Positions 7,959 to 17,136 of a stretch of 64,000 nt of DNA are shown here, piece after piece. How positions within the stretch are numbered: the stretch's first letter is position 1; every line of letters starts with the position of its first letter. The notes under the pieces were generated by a model, which saw nothing but the letters and a program-made list of their open reading frames with translations, was not told the DNA's origin and made no database searches. A program made the translations under genes and the position numbers. The stretch lies in contig NZ_CP060388.1 of NCBI RefSeq assembly GCF_014280435.1, forward strand, positions 1,364,001 to 1,428,000. Direction: 5' to 3'. The DNA is from Sphingobium sp. KCTC 72723. Its GTDB lineage: Bacteria > Pseudomonadota > Alphaproteobacteria > Sphingomonadales > Sphingomonadaceae.

Positions 7959-9008
7959 GTGATGCGTTGCCCTTCCCCCAATCTGTTCCTGCCGCTGGCC
8001 TGTCTGACGCTGGGTGCGTGCATTCCCAACGAAGCCAGCCGGGCGACCGACACGCCGCCGCCGCGCCTGGACGCAGATGCGTCGGCCGTCGAACTGGTCG
8101 AGCCGGAGCCGGTATGGACCGCGCAGCAGGTGGTCGCCAATGCGCAGAACGTTGCGACATCCATCTATGTCGTCCAGCCGGGCGACACGTTGCGCGGCAT
8201 CGGCAACCGCAGCGGCGCGGGGTCCGAAGCGGTCGCGCGTGCCAACGGGCTGACCCCGCCCTTTGCCATTCGCGCCGGGCAGAAGCTGACCATTCCGGGC
8301 GGGCGATATCATCTGGTCGCGGAAGGCGAGACGGGGATTGCCATTGCGGCGGCCTATGGCGTCGCGTGGAGCCGGATCGTGGCGGTCAATGCGCTGACCC
8401 AGCCCTATGTGCTGCGGCGGGGCCAGCGGCTGTTGCTGCCCGGCGATGCGCCGGTCGCGCCGCCCTCGATCGAGCAGCGCGCCGCCGCATTCCGTATCGA
8501 CATTGACGATGTGCTGACCGGGGGACAGCCTGCCGCCGCCGACAATGCGCCGGTGGCGGTTGCTTCCGCCCAGCCGCGCCCCCTGCCCTCCAACGTGCCG
8601 ATCGCGCAGCAGCCAGCCAGTTTTGCGGGCAGCTTCGCCTGGCCGGTCAGGGGAACGGTGCTGTCGCGCTTTGGCCCCGGTGCCAGTGGTGCGAAGAATA
8701 ATGGCATCGACATCGGCGTGGCGGCCGGCACGCCGATCCGCGCGAGTGCGGACGGGATTGTCGCTTATGCAGGCGACAAGGTGGCGGTGTTCGGCGGGCT
8801 GGTGCTGGTCAATCATGGCAGCAACTGGGTCAGCGCCTATGGCCATGCCGCGCGCGTCGATGTGGTGCGCGGGCAGAAGGTGACGAAGGGCCAGGTCATC
8901 GGCCTGACCGGCGACACGGGCTATGCCAGCCAGCCCAAGCTGCATTTCGAATTGCGGCGCGACCGGGTGCCAGTGAACCCGATGCTGCATTTGCCCACCG
9001 CGCCATGA
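7959..9008 (+). CDS. LysM/LytM (M23-like) envelope lipoprotein, NlpD-like
   Basis: Periplasmic peptidoglycan-associated factor. A lipoprotein signal ends at LTLGAC, lipid on Cys20 or 21. Two LysM repeats follow (YVVQPGDTLRGIGN near 70-113 and YHLVAEGETG near 115-160), then a Pro/Ala linker and a C-terminal LytM domain (about 240-340). Two zinc-site positions are changed: the HxxxD motif reads NNGIDIG, and the HxH motif reads KLHFELR, while SAYGHA is kept. This pattern matches non-enzymatic EnvC/NlpD-type activators of amidases more than active endopeptidases. Start is GTG 7959 or ATG 7962. The stop overlaps the next gene's ATG by 4 nt. Confidence 0.85.
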   Translation: MMRCPSPNLFLPLACLTLGACIPNEASRATDTPPPRLDADASAVELVEPEPVWTAQQVVANAQNVATSIYVVQPGDTLRGIGNRSGAGSEAVARANGLTPPFAIRAGQKLTIPGGRYHLVAEGETGIAIAAAYGVAWSRIVAVNALTQPYVLRRGQRLLLPGDAPVAPPSIEQRAAAFRIDIDDVLTGGQPAAADNAPVAVASAQPRPLPSNVPIAQQPASFAGSFAWPVRGTVLSRFGPGASGAKNNGIDIGVAAGTPIRASADGIVAYAGDKVAVFGGLVLVNHGSNWVSAYGHAARVDVVRGQKVTKGQVIGLTGDTGYASQPKLHFELRRDRVPVNPMLHLPTAP

Positions 9009-10063
9009 GAATCGACCGGCAGAACCACGCGACATCGACCGCCGGGTTCCTGCGGCGGCGATCGTCCATGCCAATGTGGGTGGATTTAAGCTGGCGCGTG
9101 GCGCTGGTGTTCGGGCTGATCGCGCTGGTGCTGCTGCTCCACTGGGTCGGGCGCGACGGGTTGAAGGATAATCTGGACAACCAGATCAGCTTCGTCGACG
9201 TGCTGTATTTCACGACCGTCACGGTGACGACCGTGGGCTATGGCGACATCGTGCCGGTGACGCCCGAAGCGCGCCTGTTCGAATCGCTGTTCGTCACGCC
9301 GATCCGGCTGTTCGTGTGGCTCATCTTTTTAGGCACAGCCTATTCGCTTTTCCTCCGCAACATCCTCTACAGGTGGCGCATGGCCCGTATTCAAGCCGAT
9401 CTGCACAATCATATCGTCGTCACAGGCTTTGGCACCAGCGGGCAGGAAGCGGTGCATGAATTGCTGGCGCGTGGCACGGACCCGCGCGAAATCGTGGTGA
9501 TCGACCCCAGCGAAGCCGCGCTGGAACTGGCCGAGGCGCAGGGGTGCAATATATTGTGCGGGGATTCGACCCGCGACCGGACGTTGAGCGACGTGGCGAT
9601 CCACCGGGCGCGCAGCATGATCGTGTCGGCGGGGCGGGACGATACGTCGATCCTGATCACGCTGACCGCGCGGCATCTGGCCCCGCGCATGCCGATCAGC
9701 ATCGTGGTGCGTAACGAGGATAATGAACTGCCCGCGCGGCAGGCGGGCGCAACGACCGTCATCAACCCGGTCAGCTTTGCCGGGCTGCTGCTCGCAGGCA
9801 GCACCAGCGGCAAGCATATCGCCGATTATATGGCAGACCTTGCCGCGTCGGGCGGGCGCGTGAAGCTGAACGAACGCTTCGTCAAGGCCGAAGAAATTGG
9901 CGGGCCTTTGTCGGCGATCGCCACGGGGCTGGGCGTGCGGATCTATCGCGAGGATCGGCCGATCGGCTTTTGGGAGGAAGGCGCGCGGCAGCTTCAGACC
10001 GGCGACCTGATCATCGAGATTGTCGAGGGTGCGGGCGTGGGCGAACGGCGTCAGCCGGGCTGA
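9005..10063 (+). CDS. Potassium channel with RCK (TrkA-N) domain
   Basis: A 352-residue two-TM ion channel of the Kch/MthK type. The first membrane segment is about 30-48, then a pore helix and selectivity filter TVGYGD (76-81), then a second membrane segment (LFVWLIFLGTAYSLF). A cytosolic RCK domain begins near residue 133 with the nucleotide-binding motif GFGTSG, followed by a C-terminal TrkA-C-like part. It likely opens or closes in response to a cytosolic ligand such as NAD(H) or calcium; the ligand cannot be read. The start ATG overlaps the LysM/LytM stop (ATGA), so the two are probably co-translated. Confidence 0.9.
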   Translation: MRIDRQNHATSTAGFLRRRSSMPMWVDLSWRVALVFGLIALVLLLHWVGRDGLKDNLDNQISFVDVLYFTTVTVTTVGYGDIVPVTPEARLFESLFVTPIRLFVWLIFLGTAYSLFLRNILYRWRMARIQADLHNHIVVTGFGTSGQEAVHELLARGTDPREIVVIDPSEAALELAEAQGCNILCGDSTRDRTLSDVAIHRARSMIVSAGRDDTSILITLTARHLAPRMPISIVVRNEDNELPARQAGATTVINPVSFAGLLLAGSTSGKHIADYMADLAASGGRVKLNERFVKAEEIGGPLSAIATGLGVRIYREDRPIGFWEEGARQLQTGDLIIEIVEGAGVGERRQPG

Positions 10064-10125
10064 ACCGGCGATGGTGATGGCCGCGCGTGACATTCCACGC
10101 GAAAATCCCTATGTGCGCGACCATC

Positions 10126-11499
10126 ATGGCAACCAAATTTCCTGACGCGCCGAAAATCGGCATGGTTTCGCTCGGCTGTCCCAAGGCGCTGGTCGATAGC
10201 GAACGCATCCTGACCAAGCTGCGGTCCGACGGCTATCAGATGTCGCCCGACTATGCCGGGGCGGACGTAGTGCTGGTCAACACCTGCGGTTTTCTGGATT
10301 CGGCGAAGGAAGAATCGCTCGAAGCGATTGGCGAGGCGATTGCGGAGAATGGCCGGGTCATCGTGACCGGCTGTATGGGCAATGAGGCGGAGATGATCCG
10401 CGCCCGCTTCCCGCAGGTGCTGGCCGTGACCGGCGCGCATCAATATGAGCAGGTGGTCAATGCGGTGCATGAAGCATCGCCGCCGGTGCCGAACGCCTTT
10501 GTCGATCTGGTCCCCGAAGGCGGGCTGAAGCTGACGCCGCGCCATTACAGCTATCTCAAGATTTCCGAAGGCTGCAACCATCGCTGCTCCTTCTGCATCA
10601 TCCCCTCGATCCGGGGCGACCTGGTATCGCGGCGGATCGACGCGGTGCTGCGCGAGGCGGAAAAGCTGGTGTCGGCGGGAACCAGGGAATTGCTGGTCAT
10701 CAGCCAGGATACGTCGGCCTATGGCGTCGACACGCGCCACGAACCGCGCCTGTGGAAGGGCCGCGACGTGCGCGCGCATATGACCGACATGGCGCGCGAA
10801 TTGGGGCAGTTGCGGACCGCCGATGGCGTCGCGCCATGGGTGCGGTTGCACTATGTCTATCCCTATCCCCATGTCGATCAGGTCATTCCATTGATGGCGG
10901 ACGGGCTGTTGACGCCCTATCTGGACATTCCGTTCCAGCACGCCGCGCCCAGCGTGTTGAAGGCAATGAAGCGCCCCGCCAATGAAGCCAAGGTGCTGGA
11001 CCGCATTCATAAGTGGCGCAGCATCTGCCCCGACATCACGATCCGTTCGACCTTCGTGGTCGGCTTCCCCGGCGAGACGGAGGCGGATTTCCAATATTTG
11101 CTCGACTGGCTGGACGAAGCGCAACTCGACCGCGTCGGTGCATTCCGGTTCGAGCCGGTCGAAGGCGCAGCGGCGAACCTGCTGCCCGGCGCGGTGCCGG
11201 AAGAGGTCAAGGAAGAACGCTACCAGCGGATCATGGAAAAGACCGCCGCGATCAGCGCCGCCAAATTGCAGGCCAAGGTCGGCCGGGTGCTGCCCGTCAT
11301 CATCGACGAAGTGGGCGAACCGGACGAGGAAGATGGCAGCATCGGCGCGACCGCCCGGTCGCAGGCCGACGCGCCGGAAATCGACGGCAATGTGTTCCTG
11401 CGCGATGTCGGCGAAGGGCGGAAGGCTGGCGATATTTTCGACGTGGTGATCGAGGATGCCGACGATCATGATCTTTATGGCGTGCCGGCAAGCCAGTGA
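10126..11499 (+). CDS. rimO: Ribosomal protein S12 methylthiotransferase RimO
   Basis: Radical-SAM enzyme that adds a methylthio group to an aspartate of ribosomal protein S12. The three N-terminal cluster cysteines are in LGCPKA, NTCGF and TGCMG. The radical-SAM motif CNHRCSFC is present, and a C-terminal TRAM-like domain ends the protein. The '[15 protein letters not shown]' start is the RimO, rather than MiaB, form. ATG 10126 ([12 protein letters not shown]) fits the family; upstream alternatives are GTG 10087 and ATG 10111. 457 residues. Confidence 0.95.
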   Translation: MATKFPDAPKIGMVSLGCPKALVDSERILTKLRSDGYQMSPDYAGADVVLVNTCGFLDSAKEESLEAIGEAIAENGRVIVTGCMGNEAEMIRARFPQVLAVTGAHQYEQVVNAVHEASPPVPNAFVDLVPEGGLKLTPRHYSYLKISEGCNHRCSFCIIPSIRGDLVSRRIDAVLREAEKLVSAGTRELLVISQDTSAYGVDTRHEPRLWKGRDVRAHMTDMARELGQLRTADGVAPWVRLHYVYPYPHVDQVIPLMADGLLTPYLDIPFQHAAPSVLKAMKRPANEAKVLDRIHKWRSICPDITIRSTFVVGFPGETEADFQYLLDWLDEAQLDRVGAFRFEPVEGAAANLLPGAVPEEVKEERYQRIMEKTAAISAAKLQAKVGRVLPVIIDEVGEPDEEDGSIGATARSQADAPEIDGNVFLRDVGEGRKAGDIFDVVIEDADDHDLYGVPASQ

Positions 11500-11506
11500 T
11501 TCAACT

Positions 11507-11589
11507 GTCATCCCGGCGAAAGCCGGGATCTCCCTTCTTCCGTCTCGAGCGGATCAAGAAAGTGAGATCCCAGCCTTCGCTGGGATGAC
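11507..11589. repeat. Palindromic repeat downstream of rimO
   Basis: Inverted arms GTCATCCCGGCGAAAGCC... (11507-11532) and the near-complement at 11564-11589. Each arm can also fold on itself. It lies between convergent rimO and the lipoprotein gene and may double as a transcription stop. Confidence 0.8.
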
Positions 11590-11594
11590 TGATG

Positions 11595-12431
11595 TTATTT
11601 TACTGCCACGAACGCATCCTGATATTCGGTCTTGATCGCGTTTCGCATCGCCGCATCCACGGGCAGCGGCACTTCATATGTCCCTTCGGCATAGGGTCCG
11701 GCGCTGTAGGGGCCGACGATGACGGTCACGCCGTCGATGCGCTTGCCGTCCCTTGATGTGAGCGTCAGCACCTGCTCCATCGGGTCGATGCACTGGGTGA
11801 ACTCGTCGTCGCCGCGCACGACCGGCGCGCTGCGTTTTTCAGCGCGCTGCCGGTCCAGCATAGCACAGAAGCGGTCGCGGATCGCGGCGTTGAAGGCGGC
11901 TGGCGACGTCATCACCGCTTTCATGCTGGTTTCGCGCGATCGCCGCTTGTCCCACAGCACAACGTCATAGCCGGTCATACCATGCGCGCCGCCAGTGAAC
12001 ACATAGGTTTGCGACTGGAGCGCCAGGAAGCGGGGCGTGTCCGCCGACACATTCCATTGCGTTTCCAGACTGTGCGCGTGGAAGGGAAAGCCCGACCGTT
12101 TTGCAGCCTTGCTATCCTCCTGCGCCATTTTCAGCGCATCGGCCTTGCCCGCTGTCATGGCCTTGTCGAATTTTTCGGCCAGAAAGGGAATGGCAGCGGC
12201 CTGCGCCGGATAGGCGTAGGAAAATTCCAGAAAATCCGTCTTTTCCGCGATCTTGAAAGGCTTGGCCGGGGGTGTCGCGGGCGGGGTTCCCACCATCTTT
12301 TCGACAAAGCGGGTGGCGGCGGCATTGTGGCTCTGGTTGCCGATGTCGTCCGGAGTGCCACCCTTGCAGGCGGCGAGCGCCAAAGCCGTCACCAGTGCCG
12401 TCGCCAGCGCGGCAGCCCCCCGGCGCTGCAT
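11595..12431 (-). CDS. DUF3298/DUF4163-type lipoprotein
   Basis: A 278-residue exported lipoprotein. The N-terminus MQRRGAAALATALVTALA leads to the lipobox LALAAC. The C-terminal half has features of PdaC/RsiV-like domains (DUF4163 plus DUF3298): SFPFHAHSLETQWNV-like strand region, TYVFTGGAHGMTGYDVVLWD (the GGAHG signature is characteristic) and a closing VGPYSAGPYAEGTYEV. The start ATG shares its A with the TGA of the upstream small gene (TGATG at 12431), which supports this start and translational coupling. Function unknown; members are linked to peptidoglycan or lysozyme response in other bacteria. Confidence 0.75.
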   Translation of the reverse strand: MQRRGAAALATALVTALALAACKGGTPDDIGNQSHNAAATRFVEKMVGTPPATPPAKPFKIAEKTDFLEFSYAYPAQAAAIPFLAEKFDKAMTAGKADALKMAQEDSKAAKRSGFPFHAHSLETQWNVSADTPRFLALQSQTYVFTGGAHGMTGYDVVLWDKRRSRETSMKAVMTSPAAFNAAIRDRFCAMLDRQRAEKRSAPVVRGDDEFTQCIDPMEQVLTLTSRDGKRIDGVTVIVGPYSAGPYAEGTYEVPLPVDAAMRNAIKTEYQDAFVAVK

Positions 12432-12631
12432 CAATGCGCCTGCGCTGCGCGGCATCGTTCGCCAATCGCCTTGCGCGCATAATCGCTTTCCAGCAGGCGG
12501 CCGGCATTGGACCAGCCTTCGCCGACCAGCGCCTGCTGCACGGCATGTAACGTATCGAACTTGCCGCTGTCGGCCAGCGCATAGGCACGGGCGCGCGCGG
12601 CCTGAAGGCTGCGGTCATCGAGATGAATCAT
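12431..12631 (-). CDS. Conserved small hypothetical protein
   Basis: A 66-residue protein beginning MIHLDDRSLQAARARAYALA and ending ERCRAAQAH. It looks like a short, mostly helical cytosolic protein with no membrane segment. It is directly coupled to the downstream DUF3298 lipoprotein through a TGATG stop/start. A ribosome-binding sequence (AAGGAGAGA) precedes the start. I do not recognise a functional domain. Confidence 0.65.
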   Translation of the reverse strand: MIHLDDRSLQAARARAYALADSGKFDTLHAVQQALVGEGWSNAGRLLESDYARKAIGERCRAAQAH

Positions 12632-12773
12632 CGTCTCTCTCCTTGCTTGTGGTTATGACGCCAACCTACGCCTGCGCCAGGGCGCAAGCAATTGCGTAAC
12701 GGGCCGGACGTGTCGCACGCGCGATGAAAATATGCCCTTTCCTTCGCCTGCGCCTATCCCCTACACGATCCAT

Positions 12774-14168
12774 ATGACCGATTTTTCCGCGCTGCTGAAA
12801 GCCGACAATACACAACCCGCCCATGCGATCCATCTGCTGGAGGCGGCAGAATTCGATGGCTGGATGGCGGCGCAGCCGGAGCGCGTGCGGGCCATTGCGA
12901 GCGCGCAGAAATTTCGGGGAAAAGTGCTGGAACAGGCGATCCTGCCGGGGGAAGCCGCTGGCGACTGGTCGGTGGTCGCGGGCGTGGCGGACAAGGCAAT
13001 GCTGGGTCCATGGTGCCTGGCGCGGCTGGCCGAAACATTGCCGGAGGGTGCCTATCGCCTGACGCAGGGCGGGCCGGGCGCGGCGGCGCTGGGGTGGATG
13101 CTGGCGCAGCATCGGTTCGACCGCTATCGCAAGGATGACGCGCCCACTGGCCCGCGCGTTTTGTTGAGCGGAGAAGTCGCCCGGATCGACCCGGCCGTGC
13201 AACTGGCGCAGGCGGTCGCGCTGGTCCGCGATCTGGTCAACACGCCTGCCGCCGACCTTGGCCCGGCCGAACTGGAAGGCGCGGCGCAGCATGTGGCCGA
13301 CGCGCATGGCGCGACGTTGACAGTGACGCGCGGCGATGCGCTGGAGCAGGGCTATCCGATGATCCATGCGGTCGGCAAGGCGGCGGACAAGAGTTTCGCC
13401 CCGCGCCTCATTGAACTGACATGGGGCGATCCCACAACGCCGCGCATCGCCATCGTGGGCAAGGGGATTTGCTTCGACAGCGGCGGGCTGGACATCAAGC
13501 CTTCGTCGGGGATGCGCCTGATGAAGAAGGATATGGGCGGCGCGGCCCATGCGCTGGCACTGGCGCAATTGATCATGGGCGCGCGCTTGCCGGTGCGGCT
13601 GCACCTGCTGATCCCGGCGGCGGAAAATGCGATTGCGGGCAATGCCTTTCGCCCCGGCGACATTTTGCGATCGCGCAAAGGTCTGAGCGTGGAGATCGGC
13701 AATACCGACGCCGAAGGGCGGCTGGTGCTAGGCGACGCGCTGACCCGCGCGGGGGAGGAGAAGCCGGAACTGATCGTCGACTTTGCCACGCTGACCGGCG
13801 CGGCGCGGGTGGCGGTGGGACCGGACCTGCCCGCCCTGTTCGCCAATGACGATGCGCTGGCGGCGCAGGTCGCAGCGGCGGGCGCGCAGGTGGACGATCC
13901 GACCTGGCGATTGCCGCTGTGGGATGGCTATGCCGATATGCTGAAATCCGACATTGCCGACATCAACAATGCTGGCGAAGGCGGTTTTGCGGGTGCGATC
14001 ACGGCGGCATTGTTCCTCAAGCGGTTCGTGCCGGACGATACGCCCTGGCTGCACCTGGACACTTTTGCCTGGCGTCCCGCGTCGAAACCGGGTCGGCCCA
14101 AAGGTGGCGAGGCACTGGGGCTGCGCGCGGTCTTTGCCCTGTTGCAACAACGTTATGGGCGAAACTGA
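12774..14168 (+). CDS. M17 leucyl aminopeptidase family protein
   Basis: Cytosolic two-metal aminopeptidase of peptidase family M17, releasing N-terminal residues from peptides. The C-terminal catalytic domain shows GKGICFDSGGLDIKPSSGM (metal-binding Lys/Asp), MKKDMGGAAHALAL, and the signature NTDAEGRLVLGDAL with metal ligands Asp and Glu and the nearby catalytic Arg. The N-terminal domain is shorter than in E. coli PepA. 464 residues from ATG 12774; 12732 is an alternative. It lies just upstream of MarR and NlpC/P60 genes on the same strand, an order common in sphingomonads. Confidence 0.9.
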   Translation: MTDFSALLKADNTQPAHAIHLLEAAEFDGWMAAQPERVRAIASAQKFRGKVLEQAILPGEAAGDWSVVAGVADKAMLGPWCLARLAETLPEGAYRLTQGGPGAAALGWMLAQHRFDRYRKDDAPTGPRVLLSGEVARIDPAVQLAQAVALVRDLVNTPAADLGPAELEGAAQHVADAHGATLTVTRGDALEQGYPMIHAVGKAADKSFAPRLIELTWGDPTTPRIAIVGKGICFDSGGLDIKPSSGMRLMKKDMGGAAHALALAQLIMGARLPVRLHLLIPAAENAIAGNAFRPGDILRSRKGLSVEIGNTDAEGRLVLGDALTRAGEEKPELIVDFATLTGAARVAVGPDLPALFANDDALAAQVAAAGAQVDDPTWRLPLWDGYADMLKSDIADINNAGEGGFAGAITAALFLKRFVPDDTPWLHLDTFAWRPASKPGRPKGGEALGLRAVFALLQQRYGRN

Positions 14169-14230
14169 CGCGCCGGAAGATTGTCAGTGGCCGTTACGCA
14201 ACCGGATTGGCCATGATGCGTTAAGCCCCC

Positions 14231-14638
14231 ATGAACGCAATTGCCGCCCCCGAAAAAGCCCCCCAGATCGCACATTCGGGCATGGGACAACTCAGCCACT
14301 GGATGCGAACGCTGGTCGATTATGTGCGGTCGGGAAAACCGGACCTGACCAATCGCCAGATGGCCCTGATGATGACCGTCTATATCGGTTCGGGACCGCA
14401 CACGGTGCGCGGACTCGCCGAAGCGCTGCATGTGTCGAAACCCGTCATTACCCGCGCCCTGAACAAGCTGTCGGCGCTCGGCTATCTGCGCCGGGAGCGC
14501 GATGCGACCGATCGACGGAATATTTTCATCACCCGGACCCCAAAAGGGGCGGAATTCCTTGACGCCTTTCATCATTTCATCGCAGGAACCGCGCGCGATG
14601 ACAGGCACGAACACACAAGCGCGGAAAGCCCCGCCTGA
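14231..14638 (+). CDS. MarR family transcriptional regulator
   Basis: A 135-residue winged-helix regulator. Helices from MGQLSHWMRTLVDYVRSGKP lead to the DNA-binding core: TVRGLAEALHVSKPVITRALNKL recognition region, then the wing LGYLRRERDATDRRNIFITRT with the DxR motif. MarR proteins bind as dimers and respond to small phenolic or other ligands. The 3' end overlaps the start of the NlpC/P60 gene by 41 nt, so it probably shares a transcript with it and may autoregulate. Confidence 0.85.
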   Translation: MNAIAAPEKAPQIAHSGMGQLSHWMRTLVDYVRSGKPDLTNRQMALMMTVYIGSGPHTVRGLAEALHVSKPVITRALNKLSALGYLRRERDATDRRNIFITRTPKGAEFLDAFHHFIAGTARDDRHEHTSAESPA

Positions 14639-15506
14639 AAGAACCCGGTTCAAGCTGGACGGTAGATCCGTCGCGCTTGATCGCCGCGTCCACGCGGCGC
14701 GTGGCGACCTGGCCGATCTGGCTTTGGCCGGAACATTGTTTTCCGCCCATTATGCGCGCGCCGTCCCGCTGACCTGCGTTGCGCCCGGCACGCCGATCCT
14801 GTCGGCGGCATCGCCCACGGCCGAAGCGGTGAGCGAATTGCTGCGCGGCGAAACCTTCCATGCGCTGGACGTGATGACCGACTGGGCATGGGGCTTTTGC
14901 GGGCATGACGGCTATGTCGGCTATATCCGCCGCGATGCGCTGGACCTGCTGGAAACTGCCAATCACCGCATTACGGCCAAGGCTGCGCCGCTGTTCAGCG
15001 CGCCCGACATCAAGGCACCGATCGCCGATTACAGGCCGGGCGGCGCGCTGTTTTCCGGCGATGTGGTGGACGGGTTCGTCGCCTGCGCCGAAGGCTATAT
15101 CCACGTTCGCCATATATCCGCCATCGATGCGCCAGCCGCCGATTGGGTCGCGGTTGCCGAACGCTATCTGGGCCAGCCCTATGTGTGGGGCGGGCGCGGC
15201 CATCGCGGGATCGACTGTTCAGGGCTGGTGCAGGTGGCGCTGGGCCAGTGCGGCATCGCCGTGCCGCGCGACACCGACCTGCAATGCGAAGGCATCGGCA
15301 ACCCGATAGCGGGCGACGCCATATTGCGGCGGGGCGACATCATTTTCTTCCCCGGCCATGTCGGCATCATGACCGATGGCAAGACATTGTTGCACGCCAA
15401 CGCGCACTGGATGGCCGTGGTGGCAGAACCGCTGGCCGACGTCGTCGCGCGGCTGGCGGGCGACCATGCGCAACCCATCATCGCGCGGCGGAGGATCGGC
15501 GCATGA
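14598..15506 (+). CDS. NlpC/P60 peptidoglycan hydrolase with SH3 domains
   Basis: A 302-residue cysteine peptidase that cleaves cell-wall peptides. Residues about 55-180 hold SH3-like wall-binding domains, and the C-terminal NlpC/P60 domain has catalytic Cys207 (GIDCSGLVQ), His254 (GHVGIM) and polar His266 (HANA). No signal peptide is visible, as in many alphaproteobacterial members of this type. The start ATG 14598 lies inside the 3' end of the MarR gene in another frame. The stop overlaps argC by 4 nt (ATGA). Confidence 0.88.
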   Translation: MTGTNTQARKAPPERTRFKLDGRSVALDRRVHAARGDLADLALAGTLFSAHYARAVPLTCVAPGTPILSAASPTAEAVSELLRGETFHALDVMTDWAWGFCGHDGYVGYIRRDALDLLETANHRITAKAAPLFSAPDIKAPIADYRPGGALFSGDVVDGFVACAEGYIHVRHISAIDAPAADWVAVAERYLGQPYVWGGRGHRGIDCSGLVQVALGQCGIAVPRDTDLQCEGIGNPIAGDAILRRGDIIFFPGHVGIMTDGKTLLHANAHWMAVVAEPLADVVARLAGDHAQPIIARRRIGA

Positions 15507-16447
15507 CCACAAAGATTTTCATCGACGGCGGGCATGGCACCACCGGCATCGAAATAGCCGACCGGCTGGCCGGGCGTCCCGAACTTTCGCTCATCATTGT
15601 GCCGGAAGCGCAACGGCGCGATGCGGGCGCACGGCGCGACGCGCTGAACGCCGCCGACATCGTGATCCTGTGCCTGCCCGACGATGCCGCGCGTGAGGCC
15701 GTGGCGCTGATCGACAATGGCAAGACCCGCGTGATCGACGCATCGACCGCGCATCGCGTGGCGGATGGGTGGACCTATGGCTTTCCCGAACTGGAGCCGG
15801 GCCATCGCGAAAAGCTGGCGAACAGCCGCTTCGTCGCCAATCCGGGCTGCTGGCCGACGGGGTTTCTGGCGCTGGTGCGGCCGCTGACGCTGGCGGGACT
15901 GGTGCCTGCCGACTGGCCCGTCACGGTTTCGGGCGCGTCCGGCTATTCGGGCGGTGGCAAGGCGATGATCGCCGAATATGAAGGCACCGATGGCGCGCCG
16001 ACCGCGTTTCGCGCCTATGGGCTGGGGCTGGGCCACAAGCATGTGCCGGAAATGACGCGCTATGCCGGGCTGTCCCATCCGCCGCTGTTTGCGCCCGCCG
16101 TCGCCAATGCCTATCGCGGTATGCTGGTCGAAGTGCCGCTGCAATTGCGTGCCATGCCCGGTGCGCCGACGCTGACCGATGTTCACGCGGCGCTGGCTGC
16201 CGCCTATGCCGGTTCGCCCATCGTCAGTGTCGCGGCGCTGGAGGACAGCGGCGCGACGGGCAATGTGGAGATAGAGCATGTCGGCGCGACCGACCGGCTC
16301 CAGCTGTTCGTGTTCGGCAGCGCGACAAGCGGTCAGGCGCGGCTGGTCGCAACGCTCGACAATCTGGGCAAGGGCGCGGCGGGTGCCGCCGTCCAGAACC
16401 TCAACATATTGGCGGGCCTGCCCGAAACCGCCGGGCTGCGGCTCTGA
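15503..16447 (+). CDS. argC: N-acetyl-gamma-glutamyl-phosphate reductase (short type)
   Basis: Third step of arginine biosynthesis: NADPH-dependent reduction of N-acetylglutamyl phosphate to the semialdehyde. The 314-residue form belongs to the shorter AGPR type 2. The N-terminal GGHGTTG motif binds NADP, and the catalytic cysteine lies in VANPGCWPTGF. HKHVPEM near the C-terminal third is conserved in the family. It begins with a 4-nt overlap with the NlpC/P60 gene, an operon linkage with no obvious metabolic logic. Confidence 0.93.
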   Translation: MTTKIFIDGGHGTTGIEIADRLAGRPELSLIIVPEAQRRDAGARRDALNAADIVILCLPDDAAREAVALIDNGKTRVIDASTAHRVADGWTYGFPELEPGHREKLANSRFVANPGCWPTGFLALVRPLTLAGLVPADWPVTVSGASGYSGGGKAMIAEYEGTDGAPTAFRAYGLGLGHKHVPEMTRYAGLSHPPLFAPAVANAYRGMLVEVPLQLRAMPGAPTLTDVHAALAAAYAGSPIVSVAALEDSGATGNVEIEHVGATDRLQLFVFGSATSGQARLVATLDNLGKGAAGAAVQNLNILAGLPETAGLRL

Positions 16448-16454
16448 TCCTGCC

Positions 16455-16664
16455 TCAGTGAATGGTGCCGAGCGGCTGGTCATAGGCCAGCAGGACGATC
16501 AGTCGCTCGATCTGCCGCCAATGGCAGAAATGGATATGGTTGCCCAGGTCCAGGCTGCGGTCGGCGCGGGCCGCCGCTTCATAGCCTGCATTGTCGCCGA
16601 ACAGGGCCATCAGTTCCCTGGCATCCTCATAGCTCTTTCGATTCGAAAGATATGGCACCTGCAT
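16455..16664 (-). CDS. Small conserved hypothetical protein
   Basis: A 69-residue protein convergent with argC. The most striking block is DLGNHIHFCHWRQIERLIVLL, which looks conserved-domain-like with a His/Cys/Trp-rich core. GGGGG lies 6 nt before the ATG at 16664, a good ribosome-binding site. No known function; similar small proteins are common in sphingomonads as far as I can recall. The 237 nt upstream hold no gene. Confidence 0.6.
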   Translation of the reverse strand: MQVPYLSNRKSYEDARELMALFGDNAGYEAAARADRSLDLGNHIHFCHWRQIERLIVLLAYDQPLGTIH

Positions 16665-16901
16665 TGCGACCCCCGATTATTGACCCGGCGACACGGCCAG
16701 GTCCGCTATCTCTTTCAATCCCCGTGCCATTTCAGGGTTTTGAGGGTAGAGGCGGGTTAGCAAAGTGAACGGTCCGTTAGCTAAGTCCCATCACGGGACG
16801 ATCATCCCGCAATGGCACGCATTGTCCCGCGCCGCCGTCCCGAAACGACCCGTCGCCAAAGCCGCTGGCCTTGCGCCGCGCGTCATGGCAAGGATCGCGC
16901 C

Positions 16902-17075
16902 ATGACGAACGACAGGAAAAACCCGACCGGCGCGGGCGCCATCATCGCTTTCCTCATCATCGGCGGTGCAATCGTCGGTGGACTGATGGGGCAACCCAGC
17001 ATCGGCCTGCTGACAGGCGTTGGCCTGGGCGTGCTGATCGCTGTGCTGCTGTGGTGGCGGGAACGCGACAAATAA
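16902..17075 (+). CDS. Small two-TM membrane protein
   Basis: A 57-residue protein: a polar start MTNDRKNPTGAG, then two Gly-rich hydrophobic segments (IIAFLIIGGAIVGGLMG and IGLLTGVGLGVLIAVLL) and a charged end WWRERDK. It looks like a real inner-membrane miniprotein. An in-frame ATG at 16812 would add 30 basic residues and is less likely. No function assigned. Confidence 0.55.
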   Translation: MTNDRKNPTGAGAIIAFLIIGGAIVGGLMGQPSIGLLTGVGLGVLIAVLLWWRERDK

Positions 17076-17136
17076 GCGTCGCTGCGCGCGGCCATGCGCC
17101 TTGCCCGCCGCGCTCACCCGACTTAGATGTGAGCGC

